64,000 nucleotides of DNA, taken from the NCBI RefSeq assembly GCF_005233845.1, contig NZ_SZQL01000001.1:1-64000 (forward strand), read 5' to 3'. Positions 25,325 to 34,243 of the stretch are shown piece after piece. Within the stretch, counting starts at the first letter, position 1. Each line of letters opens with the position of its first letter. The translations under genes were made by a program, and so were the position numbers. Under the pieces are notes generated by a model that was not told the origin of the DNA, did not search any database, and saw only the letters and a list, made by a program, of their open reading frames with translations. Source of the stretch: Ilyomonas limi. GTDB lineage: Bacteria; Bacteroidota; Bacteroidia; Chitinophagales; Chitinophagaceae.

Positions 25325-27604
25325 ATGGCAACAGTTAGTAAAAGACCTGCAAAAGCCCGCACAGCTAAAAGCAGTACAACCAAAGCAGCCAATGCTGCAG
25401 CTACACTTAGTGATTTTGACATTCATACACACTTACACACCAACTTCGGATTCGAAACATTTAAAGGCTTACAGGAAGATGCAATTAAGAGCCTGCTCAG
25501 TGGCAAGGACACATTTGTAATAATGCCAACAGGTGGCGGTAAAAGCCTTTGTTATCAACTGCCGGCACTGATGCTGGATGGTTGCGCTATCATTGTAAGT
25601 CCTTTAATAGCCCTGATGAAAAACCAGGTGGACCTGGTGCGCGGTTACAGCGAAAATGATAATGTGGCGCATTTTCTTAATTCCTCGCTAAATAAAGGAC
25701 AAATCAATCAGGTAAAAGCCGACCTGCTGGACGGCAAAACAAAACTGCTGTACGTAGCGCCCGAAACGCTTACCAAGCAGGAAAACCTGGACTTTTTTAA
25801 AGACCTGAAAATCTCCTTTTTTGCAGTGGACGAAGCACACTGTATTTCGGAGTGGGGGCATGATTTCCGCCCTGAATACCGCCGCTTGCGCGAAATGATG
25901 GATATTATTAATCCAAGCATCCCGGTAATTGCTTTAACGGCAACAGCTACACCCAAGGTGCAAAGCGATATTGTAAAGAACCTCGATTTACGCAGCCCGA
26001 ATGTGTTTATTTCTTCGTTCAACCGCCCCAATTTGTATTATGAAATTGTACCAAAAGTAAAGAAGGAACAAACGGTAAAAAGCATTGTCCGCTTTATTAC
26101 GCAGATGAAAAATAAAAGCGGTATTATTTATACATTAAACAGAAAAACCACCGAAGAACTGGCTGAATTGCTGGTAGCTAATGGTATTAAAGCAGTGGCT
26201 TATCATGCCGGACTGGATGCGAAGTTGCGTGCAGAAAGGCAAGATCAGTTTTTGAACGAAGATGTACAGGTAATTGTTGCCACCATTGCATTTGGAATGG
26301 GTATTGACAAACCAGATATCCGTTTTGTGATCCACTTCAACATACCAAAATCTATTGAGAATTATTACCAGGAAACCGGTCGTGCAGGCAGAGATGGCTT
26401 GGAAGGCAAATGTCTGCTGTATTATTCGCATAAAGATGTATCGAAGCTGGAGCATTTAATGCGCGATAAACCATTAAGCGAGCGGGAGGTAGGTGCACAG
26501 TTAATTAATGAAACACTGGCTTTTGCCGAAACATCTGTATGCCGCCGTAAGGTGCTGATGCACTACTTTGGCGAAGATTGGCATACTGAAAACTGTGGTA
26601 ACTGTGATAACTGCCTGCATCCAAAAGAAAAAATAGAAACAAAAGACGAAGCTGTGAAAGTGCTGAAGGTAGTACAAGCCTTAGATGAGCGCTTTCCTGC
26701 CGATTATGCGGTGGCTATTTTGATGGGTAGGCAAACGCCACAGGTAAGCATGTACCGTCACGAAAAACTCGACGCGTTTGGTATTGGTAAAGATAAAGAT
26801 GAGCATTTTTGGAACAGCCTGATCCGTCAGTTGCTACTGGCTAATTTGCTGCGCAAGGATATAGAAGAATATGGCTTACTGAAGTTTACAGAAGCTGGTG
26901 AGAAGTTCCTGAAAAAGCCACAATCGTTTAAAATTGTGCTCAACAACCTGTTTGAAGATGCCAATGAAGACGACGAGGAAACAGAAGGTGGCAATGCTAC
27001 CGGCGCTGCAGCAGATGAAAAGCTGTTCGACATGCTAAAAGATCTGCGCCAGAAAGAAGCCAAGAAAAAAGGCCTGCCACCATTTGTCGTTTTCTTGGAA
27101 AGTTCGCTGTTGGATATGGCTACGATGTACCCCACTACAATGGCAGAACTGGAAAAATGCCAGGGTGTGAGCAAGGGCAAGGCAATTAAATTTGGAAGAC
27201 CATTTATCGAATTGATTGCCAGCTATGTAGAAGCCAATGATATAGAAAAGCCAGACGACTTTGTAATGAAAAGCGTGGCAAATAAAAGCAGTAATAAAAT
27301 TTACATTATTCAGAATGTAGATAAAAAAATACCGCTGGAGACTATTGCCCGCAATAAGGACTTAAGGTTGGATTCGTTATTGGAAGAAATGGAAACCATT
27401 GTAGCAAGCGGTACCAAGCTCAACCTGAATTATGCAATAGAAGATATGCTGGACGAAGACGACCAGGATGAAATTATTGATTACTTCCGCAGTTGCGAAA
27501 CTTCATCGTTGCAGGTAGCGCAGGAAGAACTGGCAGATAGTAATTACAACTGGGAACAGTTGAAAATCATGCGCATTAAGTTCATAAGCGAATACGGCAA
27601 TTAA
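25325..27604 (+). CDS. recQ: ATP-dependent DNA helicase RecQ
   Basis: A 759-residue 3'-5' superfamily 2 helicase acting in recombination and fork repair. Walker A is MPTGGGKSLCYQLP near residue 65; the DEAH box is VDEAHCISEWGHDFRPEY near 167; motif VI is 'QETGRAGRDG' near 353. The zinc-binding site is C...C..C..C with 'ENCGNCDNC' near 427. An HRDC domain ('PPFVVFLESSLLDMA') covers about residues 585-655, and a further helical C-terminal domain makes it longer than E. coli RecQ (about 610). The N-terminus is basic and Ala/Thr-rich. The gene ends in a strong terminator. Confidence 0.96.
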   Translation: MATVSKRPAKARTAKSSTTKAANAAATLSDFDIHTHLHTNFGFETFKGLQEDAIKSLLSGKDTFVIMPTGGGKSLCYQLPALMLDGCAIIVSPLIALMKNQVDLVRGYSENDNVAHFLNSSLNKGQINQVKADLLDGKTKLLYVAPETLTKQENLDFFKDLKISFFAVDEAHCISEWGHDFRPEYRRLREMMDIINPSIPVIALTATATPKVQSDIVKNLDLRSPNVFISSFNRPNLYYEIVPKVKKEQTVKSIVRFITQMKNKSGIIYTLNRKTTEELAELLVANGIKAVAYHAGLDAKLRAERQDQFLNEDVQVIVATIAFGMGIDKPDIRFVIHFNIPKSIENYYQETGRAGRDGLEGKCLLYYSHKDVSKLEHLMRDKPLSEREVGAQLINETLAFAETSVCRRKVLMHYFGEDWHTENCGNCDNCLHPKEKIETKDEAVKVLKVVQALDERFPADYAVAILMGRQTPQVSMYRHEKLDAFGIGKDKDEHFWNSLIRQLLLANLLRKDIEEYGLLKFTEAGEKFLKKPQSFKIVLNNLFEDANEDDEETEGGNATGAAADEKLFDMLKDLRQKEAKKKGLPPFVVFLESSLLDMATMYPTTMAELEKCQGVSKGKAIKFGRPFIELIASYVEANDIEKPDDFVMKSVANKSSNKIYIIQNVDKKIPLETIARNKDLRLDSLLEEMETIVASGTKLNLNYAIEDMLDEDDQDEIIDYFRSCETSSLQVAQEELADSNYNWEQLKIMRIKFISEYGN

Positions 27605-27624
27605 TAATTGTAAAAAATACACTT

Positions 27625-27655
27625 AAAAACCTCCCGCTTAAACCGGGAGGTTTTT
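27625..27655 (+). terminator. Terminator of recQ
   Basis: AAAAACCTCCCG (27625-27636) and CGGGAGGTTTTT (27644-27655) form a 12-bp stem with a 7-base loop, followed by more T. Confidence 0.85.
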
Positions 27656-27705
27656 TATTTCATTAGTTATGGAAATTTTATACTTCTCCATCTTATAGGA
27701 AACCA

Positions 27706-28221
27706 ATGTTTATGGCAGAAGTACAAACCGCCGTACTAACCGGCAAAAGAGGCATCACAAGAGGTAAAAAACTATCCACCCGTGTAGATTTAACACCAAT
27801 GGTTGATTTAGGTTTCTTATTAATTACTTTTTTCATCTTCACTACTACACTGAACGAGCAAAAAGCAATGCGGCTTAATTTGCCGCAGGATGGTGCAGGC
27901 GGAGTAACAGCCGTTAGCAAAACCATTAGTTTATTGCTTTGTGAGGACAATAAGGTGAAATATTATGCAGGCGATAATCCCACATCAATGCAGGAAACGA
28001 ACTATTCACCGGCAGGCATACGTAGCGTAATTCTGCAACAAACGCAAAAAGTAGCTGCACAATTTGGCGACAGAAACGAAACAGTAGTGTTGATAAAACC
28101 CACACCAGATTGTACATATGAGAATATTGTCAACACTTTAGATGAAATGACCATCACTGATGTGAGACGATATATTTTGATGGATGCAAACAAAGAGGAA
28201 TTAAATTTAATAAAACGGTAG
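27706..28221 (+). CDS. exbD: ExbD/TolR-type biopolymer transport protein
   Basis: A 171-residue protein with one transmembrane helix near residues 30-50. 'RVDLTPMVDLGFLLITFFIF' carries the conserved membrane Asp that conducts protons in ExbD and TolR. The remainder is periplasmic. ExbD works with ExbB to energise TonB-dependent uptake, but no exbB or tonB lies beside it, so its partner must be encoded elsewhere. The start could be ATG 27706 or the ATG two codons later. No promoter of the -7 type is obvious. Confidence 0.88.
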   Translation: MFMAEVQTAVLTGKRGITRGKKLSTRVDLTPMVDLGFLLITFFIFTTTLNEQKAMRLNLPQDGAGGVTAVSKTISLLLCEDNKVKYYAGDNPTSMQETNYSPAGIRSVILQQTQKVAAQFGDRNETVVLIKPTPDCTYENIVNTLDEMTITDVRRYILMDANKEELNLIKR

Positions 28222-28343
28222 TATTTAACTGTAAATCTGCTATTTTATCTAATTCTATCGCACTACCCCGTTCTGTGCTTTCGTTGGCATATCGTTTGAA
28301 TTCTTATTCCTCTATTTTCCTCACATTTTTTCAACAAAGCCAT

Positions 28344-28598
28344 ATGCTAGCGCAACACAGTATATCTGCCTTGAGTGACGGTTTATCTTACATAGATATT
28401 GTTGCAGATTGCTCAGGACAATTGGTAGTAAAAATATTAGACATACAGGGCAAAATGGCCAAAACTATTAAAGAGACAATAGGGGAGGGTGCACAAAAAC
28501 TCTCCATTAAAGTAGATGATTTAAAGAAGGGAAACTATGTAATGAATATTTTCAACGACTTTGGCTTTGTAAAGTCAATCCGATATACAAAGTGTTAG
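28344..28598 (+). CDS. Short protein resembling a stand-alone type IX sorting domain
   Basis: ATG 28344 gives 84 residues; a GTG at 28275 in the same frame is possible. The text 'YIDIVADCSGQLVVKILD', 'QGKMAKTI' and 'LKKGNYVMNIFNDFG' with a final 'KSIRYTKC' follows the strand order of the Bacteroidetes T9SS type A C-terminal domain (a beta sandwich with a PAGxYxV-like turn). Normally this domain ends a large secreted protein. Here no signal peptide or cargo is visible, so it is an orphan, a remnant, or an unrelated small sandwich. A terminator follows. Confidence 0.5.
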   Translation: MLAQHSISALSDGLSYIDIVADCSGQLVVKILDIQGKMAKTIKETIGEGAQKLSIKVDDLKKGNYVMNIFNDFGFVKSIRYTKC

Positions 28599-28617
28599 GA
28601 CTTGTATAGCTTAATAT

Positions 28618-28650
28618 AACCCGTTCTATGTAAATGGAACGGGTTTTTTA
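28618..28650 (+). terminator. Rho-independent terminator
   Basis: AACCCGTTC (28618-28626) pairs with GAACGGGTT (28637-28645), then a T-run to 28650. Confidence 0.8.
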
Positions 28651-28717
28651 TGTAATAACGTCTTACTTTTACCCGGTGTAAATCTGTAGCTTACATCACC
28701 ACTAAAAATTATATTGC

Positions 28718-29971
28718 TTGATTTTGAAGCGCCATATTCCTTTTTTAAAAGCGGTTTTTTTTTATAGTATTACTGCATTTGGCGGCCCGCAAGGGCACTT
28801 TGGTATGATGTTGAAGACCTTTGTTCAACAGCGCAAAGACTTAACAGAACAAGAATTGATGGAGTACAATGCATTCTGTCAGATGTTGCCGGGCGCTTCT
28901 TCTACGCAAACACTTACACTGATAGGTTATAAGCGCGGTGGACTGCCATTGGCCTTGCTCACTTTGCTGCTCTGGATTTTGCCTGCTTGTACACTGATGA
29001 GTTTGCTTTCTTTCTTACTCAACTTTATAGATGACAAAGAGATAAATACTAATATTTTCCATTATATACAATCAATGGCGGTTGGTTTCGTCACTTTTTC
29101 TGCCTTTAAATTGTTTAGAATTTCTATTCATAATACCATTACCCGTGTTATTATGGTGTTGGTAGCACTACTTACCTTCTTACTCTTCAAAACACCTTGG
29201 ATTTTTCCTTCCTGCCTTGTGGCAGCAGGTATTATTACTAATTTTAGCGACAAACGCTATCCGGATAAAAATGAAGAAAAGAGGAAGACAAATTGGGGCA
29301 ACATATTAATTTTCCTTTGCGTTTTTGGATTAGCCGGGTTTGTGAGTGAAACTGCCAGAAAACAGGAATGGAAAAATCGCGGTCCTTATAATTTATTTGA
29401 AAACTTTTATCGTTTTGGTAGCCTGGTATTTGGCGGTGGCGATGTGCTAATGCCCATGATGTACGAGCAATATGTAGTAAGACCTCAAATACCTGCAGTA
29501 CAACAAAAGAATCCAAATGCATTGCGTATGTCCAAAGCAGAATTTCTAACCGGCTTTGGTATGGTGCGGGCAATTCCAGGACCAGTATTTTCTATTGGCG
29601 CCTTTGTAGGTGGTATGGTACTGCGCGACAAAGGTTCCAGCTTTCAATTACTTGGATGTGTAATTGGCATGATTGCCATCTTTTTGCCAAGCGCTTTATT
29701 AGTACTCTTCTTTTTTCCGGTATGGAGCAATCTTAAAAAATATACGGTTATTTATCGCTCGATGGAAGGTATTAAAGCAGCCGTTGTTGGTATTATTACC
29801 GGCTCGAGTTTCTTTCTTATAAAAGATGTGTTTTCAAACACTCACTGGAGCGTACACGATATTGTACTAAACATTATTGTAATTGGCTCAACGTTTTATT
29901 TATTATCCTTTACCAAAGTGCGTGCACCTTTTATTGCTGCAGGCTGTCTTCTGTTGGGTTTACTGTTTTAG
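28718..29971 (+). CDS. chrA: Chromate transporter family protein
   Basis: A 417-residue membrane protein of the ChrA (CHR) family with the two homologous halves of the long form. The first half has '[12 protein letters not shown]' near residue 20 and '[12 protein letters not shown]' near 68; the second repeats them as '[16 protein letters not shown]' near 235 and '[14 protein letters not shown]' near 286. Family members export chromate, and many have other or unknown anion substrates. The start is TTG 28718 or the TTG two codons on; no ATG fits before the first helix. It converges on nadD with abutting stop codons. Confidence 0.88.
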   Translation: MILKRHIPFLKAVFFYSITAFGGPQGHFGMMLKTFVQQRKDLTEQELMEYNAFCQMLPGASSTQTLTLIGYKRGGLPLALLTLLLWILPACTLMSLLSFLLNFIDDKEINTNIFHYIQSMAVGFVTFSAFKLFRISIHNTITRVIMVLVALLTFLLFKTPWIFPSCLVAAGIITNFSDKRYPDKNEEKRKTNWGNILIFLCVFGLAGFVSETARKQEWKNRGPYNLFENFYRFGSLVFGGGDVLMPMMYEQYVVRPQIPAVQQKNPNALRMSKAEFLTGFGMVRAIPGPVFSIGAFVGGMVLRDKGSSFQLLGCVIGMIAIFLPSALLVLFFFPVWSNLKKYTVIYRSMEGIKAAVVGIITGSSFFLIKDVFSNTHWSVHDIVLNIIVIGSTFYLLSFTKVRAPFIAAGCLLLGLLF

Positions 29972-30544
29972 CTATTGGTAATATTTATTGTCTATTATTT
30001 CCTGGTACACATTTGCCGGTAACATATATCGGATACTTTTTCTCATCTTCAACTGACTGCGAATTTGGGTAGCAGATATTTCTAAAAGCGGTGCTCCTTG
30101 TAAAAGCGTATGGTTTCCTAATACATCAGTATTTACCTTAAAGCCAGGACGTTCGTAAATAATTATCTCATACATTTTTAATAGTAATTCATAATTCTTC
30201 CAGTTTTTTATATTTTGAAAGCTGTCTGAACCCATAATAACTACAAACTGATGCTGTGGATATTTTTCATTTAAATAAGTAAGCGTATCTATCGTATAAG
30301 AGGGAACAGGTAATTTAAATTCTACATCGGAAACCTGAAAAACGGGATTATCTTCAATGGCTAACTTTAGCAGGTGGAGCCGGTCATAAGCTTTCAATAG
30401 AGTAGCAGAAACCTTGAGTGGATTTTGTGGCGAAAGTACAAACCACACCTGCTCCACTGAAGTATTGTTATATACATACTCACTTATAATTAAATGCCCG
30501 ATATGTATAGGATTAAAAGAACCGAAGTACAGACCAATTTTCAT
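29972..30544 (-). CDS. nadD: Nicotinate-nucleotide adenylyltransferase
   Basis: This enzyme joins ATP and nicotinate mononucleotide to give deamido-NAD. It has 190 residues, opening with MKIGLYFGSFNPIHIGHL, the GSFNPxHxGH nucleotidyltransferase motif. 'VVIMGSDSFQNIKNWKNY' near residue 106 and the ISATQIRS motif (ISSTxIR) near 155 bind ATP. Its ATG overlaps the stop of feoA by four bases (30541-30544), so both are translated from one mRNA. nadA, an earlier step of the same pathway, lies at 34-35 kb. Confidence 0.95.
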   Translation of the reverse strand: MKIGLYFGSFNPIHIGHLIISEYVYNNTSVEQVWFVLSPQNPLKVSATLLKAYDRLHLLKLAIEDNPVFQVSDVEFKLPVPSYTIDTLTYLNEKYPQHQFVVIMGSDSFQNIKNWKNYELLLKMYEIIIYERPGFKVNTDVLGNHTLLQGAPLLEISATQIRSQLKMRKSIRYMLPANVYQEIIDNKYYQ

Positions 30545-30774
30545 AACATACTCAACTCCTCTACAAATATAGAAGATGCCTCGTTTAGCCGCAAGCTTAA
30601 ATTGTAACCCGCCACTGTTACCGAGATAGGGTCACCTAAGGGAGCAATCATTTCTACCTTTATTTTTTCGCCGGGTACACACCCCATTTCCATCAGCTTG
30701 ATAAATATTTCGTCATTTTCAAACTCCTTAATTACTGCACTTACGCCTGCCTTAACTTCTGATAATCTTTTCAT
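30541..30774 (-). CDS. feoA: FeoA-domain protein
   Basis: A 77-residue SH3-like domain with the FeoA pattern: 'KAGVSAVIKEF', 'LMEMGCVPGEKIKVEMIAPLGDP' (read as two blocks, MGCVPGEKI and PLGDP) and 'NLSLRLNEASSIFVE'. FeoA assists the ferrous-iron transporter FeoB at the cytoplasmic face, yet no feoB is adjacent; the downstream partner is nadD. ATG 30774 fits the promoter at 30784-30791 better than an in-frame TTG four codons upstream, which overlaps the promoter. Confidence 0.85.
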   Translation of the reverse strand: MKRLSEVKAGVSAVIKEFENDEIFIKLMEMGCVPGEKIKVEMIAPLGDPISVTVAGYNLSLRLNEASSIFVEELSML

Positions 30775-30783
30775 AGTTAAAAG

Positions 30784-30791
30784 CAAAGGTA
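30784..30791 (-). promoter_or_regulatory. Promoter -7 element of feoA-nadD (TACCTTTG)
   Basis: TACCTTTG on the minus strand matches TAnnTTTG and ends nine bases before ATG 30774, leaving almost no leader. Confidence 0.6.
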
Positions 30792-30861
30792 AGCTTAGCT
30801 AAATCCTTGTTATTACGAATTATGGAATGAGCCATTATTACTATAACAACTTTCATCTTCT

Positions 30862-30869
30862 TAATTTTG
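30862..30869 (+). promoter_or_regulatory. Promoter -7 element of ybeY (TAATTTTG)
   Basis: TAATTTTG matches TAnnTTTG and ends five bases before ATG 30875. It fixes the ybeY start, since the earlier in-frame start at 30827 lies upstream of the promoter element. Confidence 0.6.
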
Positions 30870-30874
30870 CAATT

Positions 30875-31318
30875 ATGTCTGCTATAAAATTTTATGTAAT
30901 TGATATAAATCCTGCATTTACTCAAAAAATCAAACTCAAACAGTTCATAAAACATATCTTTTCTATTGAAGGAAAAAAATTAGATAGAATTGATTTCATT
31001 TTTTGTAGTGACGAATATCTACTCTCCTTAAATCAGCAATTTTTGCAGCATGATTATCTTACCGATATTCTCACATTTGATTTATCTACAAACAATAAGG
31101 CAATCACTGGCGAAGTATATATTAGTATAGATAGAATAAAGGAAAATGCAGCAACAAACAACGCTACTTATTTACATGAATTAAAAAGAGTGATTTTCCA
31201 CGGCGTTTTGCATTTATGCGGATACCTGGATAAAACAAGTGAGGAAAAAGCATTGATGACCGAAATGGAAAACTATTATTTAAATCAGTTTGAAGTGTTT
31301 CACGTGGAAACAAGATAA
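30875..31318 (+). CDS. ybeY: Endoribonuclease YbeY (rRNA maturation factor)
   Basis: A 147-residue zinc ribonuclease needed for 16S rRNA 3' processing and ribosome quality control. The metal motif H-G-x-L-H-x-x-G-x-x-x appears as HGVLHLCGYLDK near residue 109; 'YLTDILTFDL' near 66 is the conserved substrate-side motif. The usual final His of HxxxHxxGxxH is replaced by Asp (GYLD), as in many Bacteroidetes. mnmG follows after 28 bases, so they likely form an operon. A parS-like sequence overlaps the last codons. Confidence 0.92.
   Translation: MSAIKFYVIDINPAFTQKIKLKQFIKHIFSIEGKKLDRIDFIFCSDEYLLSLNQQFLQHDYLTDILTFDLSTNNKAITGEVYISIDRIKENAATNNATYLHELKRVIFHGVLHLCGYLDKTSEEKALMTEMENYYLNQFEVFHVETR
31296..31312. 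promoter_or_regulatory. parS-like sequence at the end of ybeY
   Basis: TGTTTCACGTGGAAACA differs from the bacterial parS core TGTTTCACGTGAAACA by one inserted G. It lies in coding sequence, as many parS sites do. The insertion shifts the half-site spacing, so binding of ParB is doubtful. Confidence 0.3.
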
Positions 31319-31346
31319 ATATTCCACACAAAAAAGAAGTACTAAT

Positions 31347-33215
31347 ATGTTTAACGAATACGATGTGATTGTAGCTGGAGCTGGCCATGCCGGAAGTGAA
31401 GCTGCGGCGGCGGCAGCCAATATGGGCAGCAAAGTGCTACTTATAACCATGAACATGCAGACAATTGCACAAATGAGTTGCAATCCAGCCATGGGTGGCA
31501 TAGCCAAAGGACAAATAGTTAGAGAAATAGACGCATTAGGAGGCTATAGCGGAATTGTAACCAATAAAAGCATGTTGCAATTCAGAATGCTAAACAAAAG
31601 TAAGGGACCGGCTATGTGGAGCCCCAGAGCACAATGCGATAGAATGTTGTTTGCGCTCTCCTGGAGAGAAATGCTGGAAAATACACCCAACCTTGACTTT
31701 TACCAAGACACAGTAAAAGAAATAATTGTAAAAAATAACCGCGTGTGCGGTGTGTTAACCGGTTTAGGCCATTACATTTATTCTAAAGCGGTAATATTAA
31801 CCAGCGGAACCTTTCTGAACGGCATTATTCACATTGGTGAAAAAAAGTTTGGTGGCGGCAGGGTAGCGGAGAAAGCCGCAACAGGCTTAACAGAGCAACT
31901 AGTTGAATTAGGTTTTGTAAGTAATCGTTTAAAAACAGGGACACCACCACGTGTAGATGGCAGAAGTCTGAATTATAGGGTAATGGAGGAGCAAAAAGGA
32001 GATAAAGAACTTACCGGCTTTTCTTTTATACAACAGCCATCAATTAAACCGGCTCAACAATTAAGCTGTTATATAACTTATACCAACCAGGAAGTGCATG
32101 ATATTTTAAAAACCGGCTTCGACAGAAGTCCAATGTTCACTGGCAGGATAGAAGGCACCGGACCAAGATATTGCCCAAGCATAGAAGATAAAATCAACCG
32201 CTTTGCCGAAAGGGACCGGCACCAGATTTTTGTGGAACCGGAAGGTTTTCACACGGTAGAAATATATGTAAATGGATTTTCTACTTCGCTGCCTGAGGAA
32301 GTGCAATATGAAGCTTTGAAATTAATTCCCGGATTTGAAGAGGCAAAGATGTTTCGCCCGGGTTATGCTATTGAGTATGATTTCTTTCCACCCACTCAGC
32401 TTACTAATTCATTAGAAACAAAGCTCATTAAAAATTTATTCTTTGCAGGGCAAATAAATGGTACTACAGGATACGAAGAAGCAGCCTGCCAGGGAATTAT
32501 TGCCGGCATGAATGCATACCTGGCAATTAAAGAAGAAGCACCCTTTGTGTTGAAAAGAAATGAAGCATATATTGGTGTATTGATAGATGACTTAATTAAT
32601 AAAGGTACCGATGAGCCTTACCGCATGTTTACCAGCCGTGCAGAATATAGAACTTTGCTTCGCCAGGACAATGCAGACTTACGTCTTACTGAAAAAAGCT
32701 ACAAAATGGGCTTAGCTTTGGAAGAAAGATTTAAAAAGGTAGAGCGGAAAAAAGAGAACATTCAGGAAGTAGTAAAAAGCTTGCAAACTACGGTGATAGA
32801 ACCGCAAGAAATAAACAATTATTTACTGCAACAAAACTCTGCTGTACTAATTGAAAAACAGAGAGCAGCTAAACTATTATTACGCCCGGATATTTCTTTG
32901 AATGGTATAATTGAATCTGTAGATAAACTGCAGGATCTGTCCCACAAATATGACGCAGCAGTATTGGAACAGGCAGAAATACAAATCAAGTATGAACGAT
33001 ATATAGAAAAAGAAGAGGAGCTGGCAAAGAGAATCAGCCAGTTAGAAGAATTAAATATTCCCGAAACTTTTGATTATAACCGCATCACAGCTTTAAGCAA
33101 CGAAGCCATGCAGAAATTTAAAAAAATTAAACCTAAAACATTGGGACAGGCAAGCCGCATTAGTGGTGTAAACCCAAGTGATATACAGATGCTAATGGTA
33201 TATATTGGAAGATAA
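31347..33215 (+). CDS. mnmG: tRNA uridine-5-carboxymethylaminomethyl modification enzyme MnmG
   Basis: A 622-residue FAD protein (GidA) that with MnmE modifies U34 of several tRNAs. The FAD-binding motif is 'VIVAGAGHAGSEAAAAAA' at residues 7-24; 'QMSCNPAMGGIAKG' near 46 and 'RLKTGTPPRVDG' near 198 are diagnostic; 'GQINGTTGYEEAACQG' lies near 368. The C-terminal helical domain (to 'SGVNPSDIQMLMVYI') binds MnmE. I chose ATG 31347, which starts MFNEYDVIV; an earlier in-frame ATG lies inside ybeY. A terminator follows at 33276. Confidence 0.97.
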   Translation: MFNEYDVIVAGAGHAGSEAAAAAANMGSKVLLITMNMQTIAQMSCNPAMGGIAKGQIVREIDALGGYSGIVTNKSMLQFRMLNKSKGPAMWSPRAQCDRMLFALSWREMLENTPNLDFYQDTVKEIIVKNNRVCGVLTGLGHYIYSKAVILTSGTFLNGIIHIGEKKFGGGRVAEKAATGLTEQLVELGFVSNRLKTGTPPRVDGRSLNYRVMEEQKGDKELTGFSFIQQPSIKPAQQLSCYITYTNQEVHDILKTGFDRSPMFTGRIEGTGPRYCPSIEDKINRFAERDRHQIFVEPEGFHTVEIYVNGFSTSLPEEVQYEALKLIPGFEEAKMFRPGYAIEYDFFPPTQLTNSLETKLIKNLFFAGQINGTTGYEEAACQGIIAGMNAYLAIKEEAPFVLKRNEAYIGVLIDDLINKGTDEPYRMFTSRAEYRTLLRQDNADLRLTEKSYKMGLALEERFKKVERKKENIQEVVKSLQTTVIEPQEINNYLLQQNSAVLIEKQRAAKLLLRPDISLNGIIESVDKLQDLSHKYDAAVLEQAEIQIKYERYIEKEEELAKRISQLEELNIPETFDYNRITALSNEAMQKFKKIKPKTLGQASRISGVNPSDIQMLMVYIGR

Positions 33216-33275
33216 AGTAACATAACTAATTAACTATCAATAAATTATATTCTAAATTTTAAGTATTTCATTTGT

Positions 33276-33306
33276 AAACAGCAGGTTAAAACCTGCTGTT
33301 TTATTG
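33276..33306 (+). terminator. Terminator of mnmG
   Basis: AACAGCAGGT (33277-33286) pairs with ACCTGCTGTT (33291-33300), loop TAAA, followed by TTTATT. Confidence 0.8.
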
Positions 33307-33436
33307 TGTTAATACATGGAGTGTTGTAATATTACCCTTTTAAAACCGCTCAATAACTATCCGGTACTTACTTTCCATACTATTACTCATCATTGGTGTT
33401 GCTTCAAAAGCGCAAACGTTCGATCTGCAGGGTACT

Positions 33437-34123
33437 GTGTATGACTTTGCTAACCGCCAGCCAATTGATGCAGTTTCAGTTATCTGTACCTGCGGCAGTG
33501 GTGTAGTTACCGATTCAAACGGGCATTATTCCATTCGCGTCTCGCTAAAAGACTCCATCTATTTTTCTTACCTGGGTAAAAACACGATGAAGTATCCGGT
33601 GGACACGATCAATAATGTATCTGCTTTTGAAGTAGGACTGCATATAGATGTAAAATGGTTACCGGAAGTAAAGGTATTAACTCACAATTACCGGCTCGAT
33701 TCTATCCAGAACAGAAGAGATTACGCTAAGATTTTTGATTATAAGAAACCAGGCTTAAGCATCAACAGCAGCTCTGGTACTTATGTACCTGGCTCTGTAA
33801 CGGTAGGGCTTGATTTGGATGCTTTAATTAATATGTTTCGTTTTAGGCGTAACCGGCAGTTGCAAAGCTTTCAAAACCGGTTACTGCAGGAAGAGCAGGA
33901 CAAGTATATTGACCACCGCTATAGCGTGCGTCTGGTAAAGCAATTAACACAACTGGAAGATCCGGAATTAGACTCATTTATGACTGCCTACCGCCCTGAT
34001 TATGAATTACTTCAGCAAATGAATGACTTGGAATTAGGCTATTATATCCAGCTTTGCTTTAAAGATTACACCCAACAAAAATTAAGAAGTCCGGCTAAAC
34101 GTAGTATTTTAGGTGTGGAGTGA
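33437..34123 (+). CDS. Carboxypeptidase-regulatory-like domain protein, probably secreted
   Basis: The GTG at 33437 is the only standard start in frame, but the frame is open back to 33344 and the codons before it read ILLLIIGVASKAQTFDLQGT, a signal peptide followed by the usual first strand of a CarboxypepD_reg domain (GTVYD...RQPIDAVSV...TDSNGHYSIRV). The start of the export signal has no ATG, GTG or TTG, so either a rare start such as ATA 33353 is used or the 5' end is damaged. The C-terminal half ('RFRRNRQLQSFQNRLLQEEQ') is charged and helical, as in a group of Bacteroidetes periplasmic proteins of unknown role. Confidence 0.65.
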   Translation: MYDFANRQPIDAVSVICTCGSGVVTDSNGHYSIRVSLKDSIYFSYLGKNTMKYPVDTINNVSAFEVGLHIDVKWLPEVKVLTHNYRLDSIQNRRDYAKIFDYKKPGLSINSSSGTYVPGSVTVGLDLDALINMFRFRRNRQLQSFQNRLLQEEQDKYIDHRYSVRLVKQLTQLEDPELDSFMTAYRPDYELLQQMNDLELGYYIQLCFKDYTQQKLRSPAKRSILGVE

Positions 34124-34208
34124 TTTTTTGAATTACAAAAGCACAAATAATAATGATAAGGATTCCCTTGTGTAACTTCCCTTTATCGTGCCTTTGTAAT
34201 TCAAAAAA
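34124..34208. terminator. Long inverted repeat between convergent genes
   Basis: A 21-base arm (34124-34144) and its complement (34188-34208) differ at one base and are flanked by T/A runs (TTTTTTG... / ...CAAAAAA), so each strand presents a stem followed by U residues. It may end both the preceding plus-strand gene and nadA. The 43-base loop is long for a simple terminator. Confidence 0.55.
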
Positions 34209-34243
34209 GAAAACCCGTTTTAAAGCCAATTAAAGCCCTGTTA

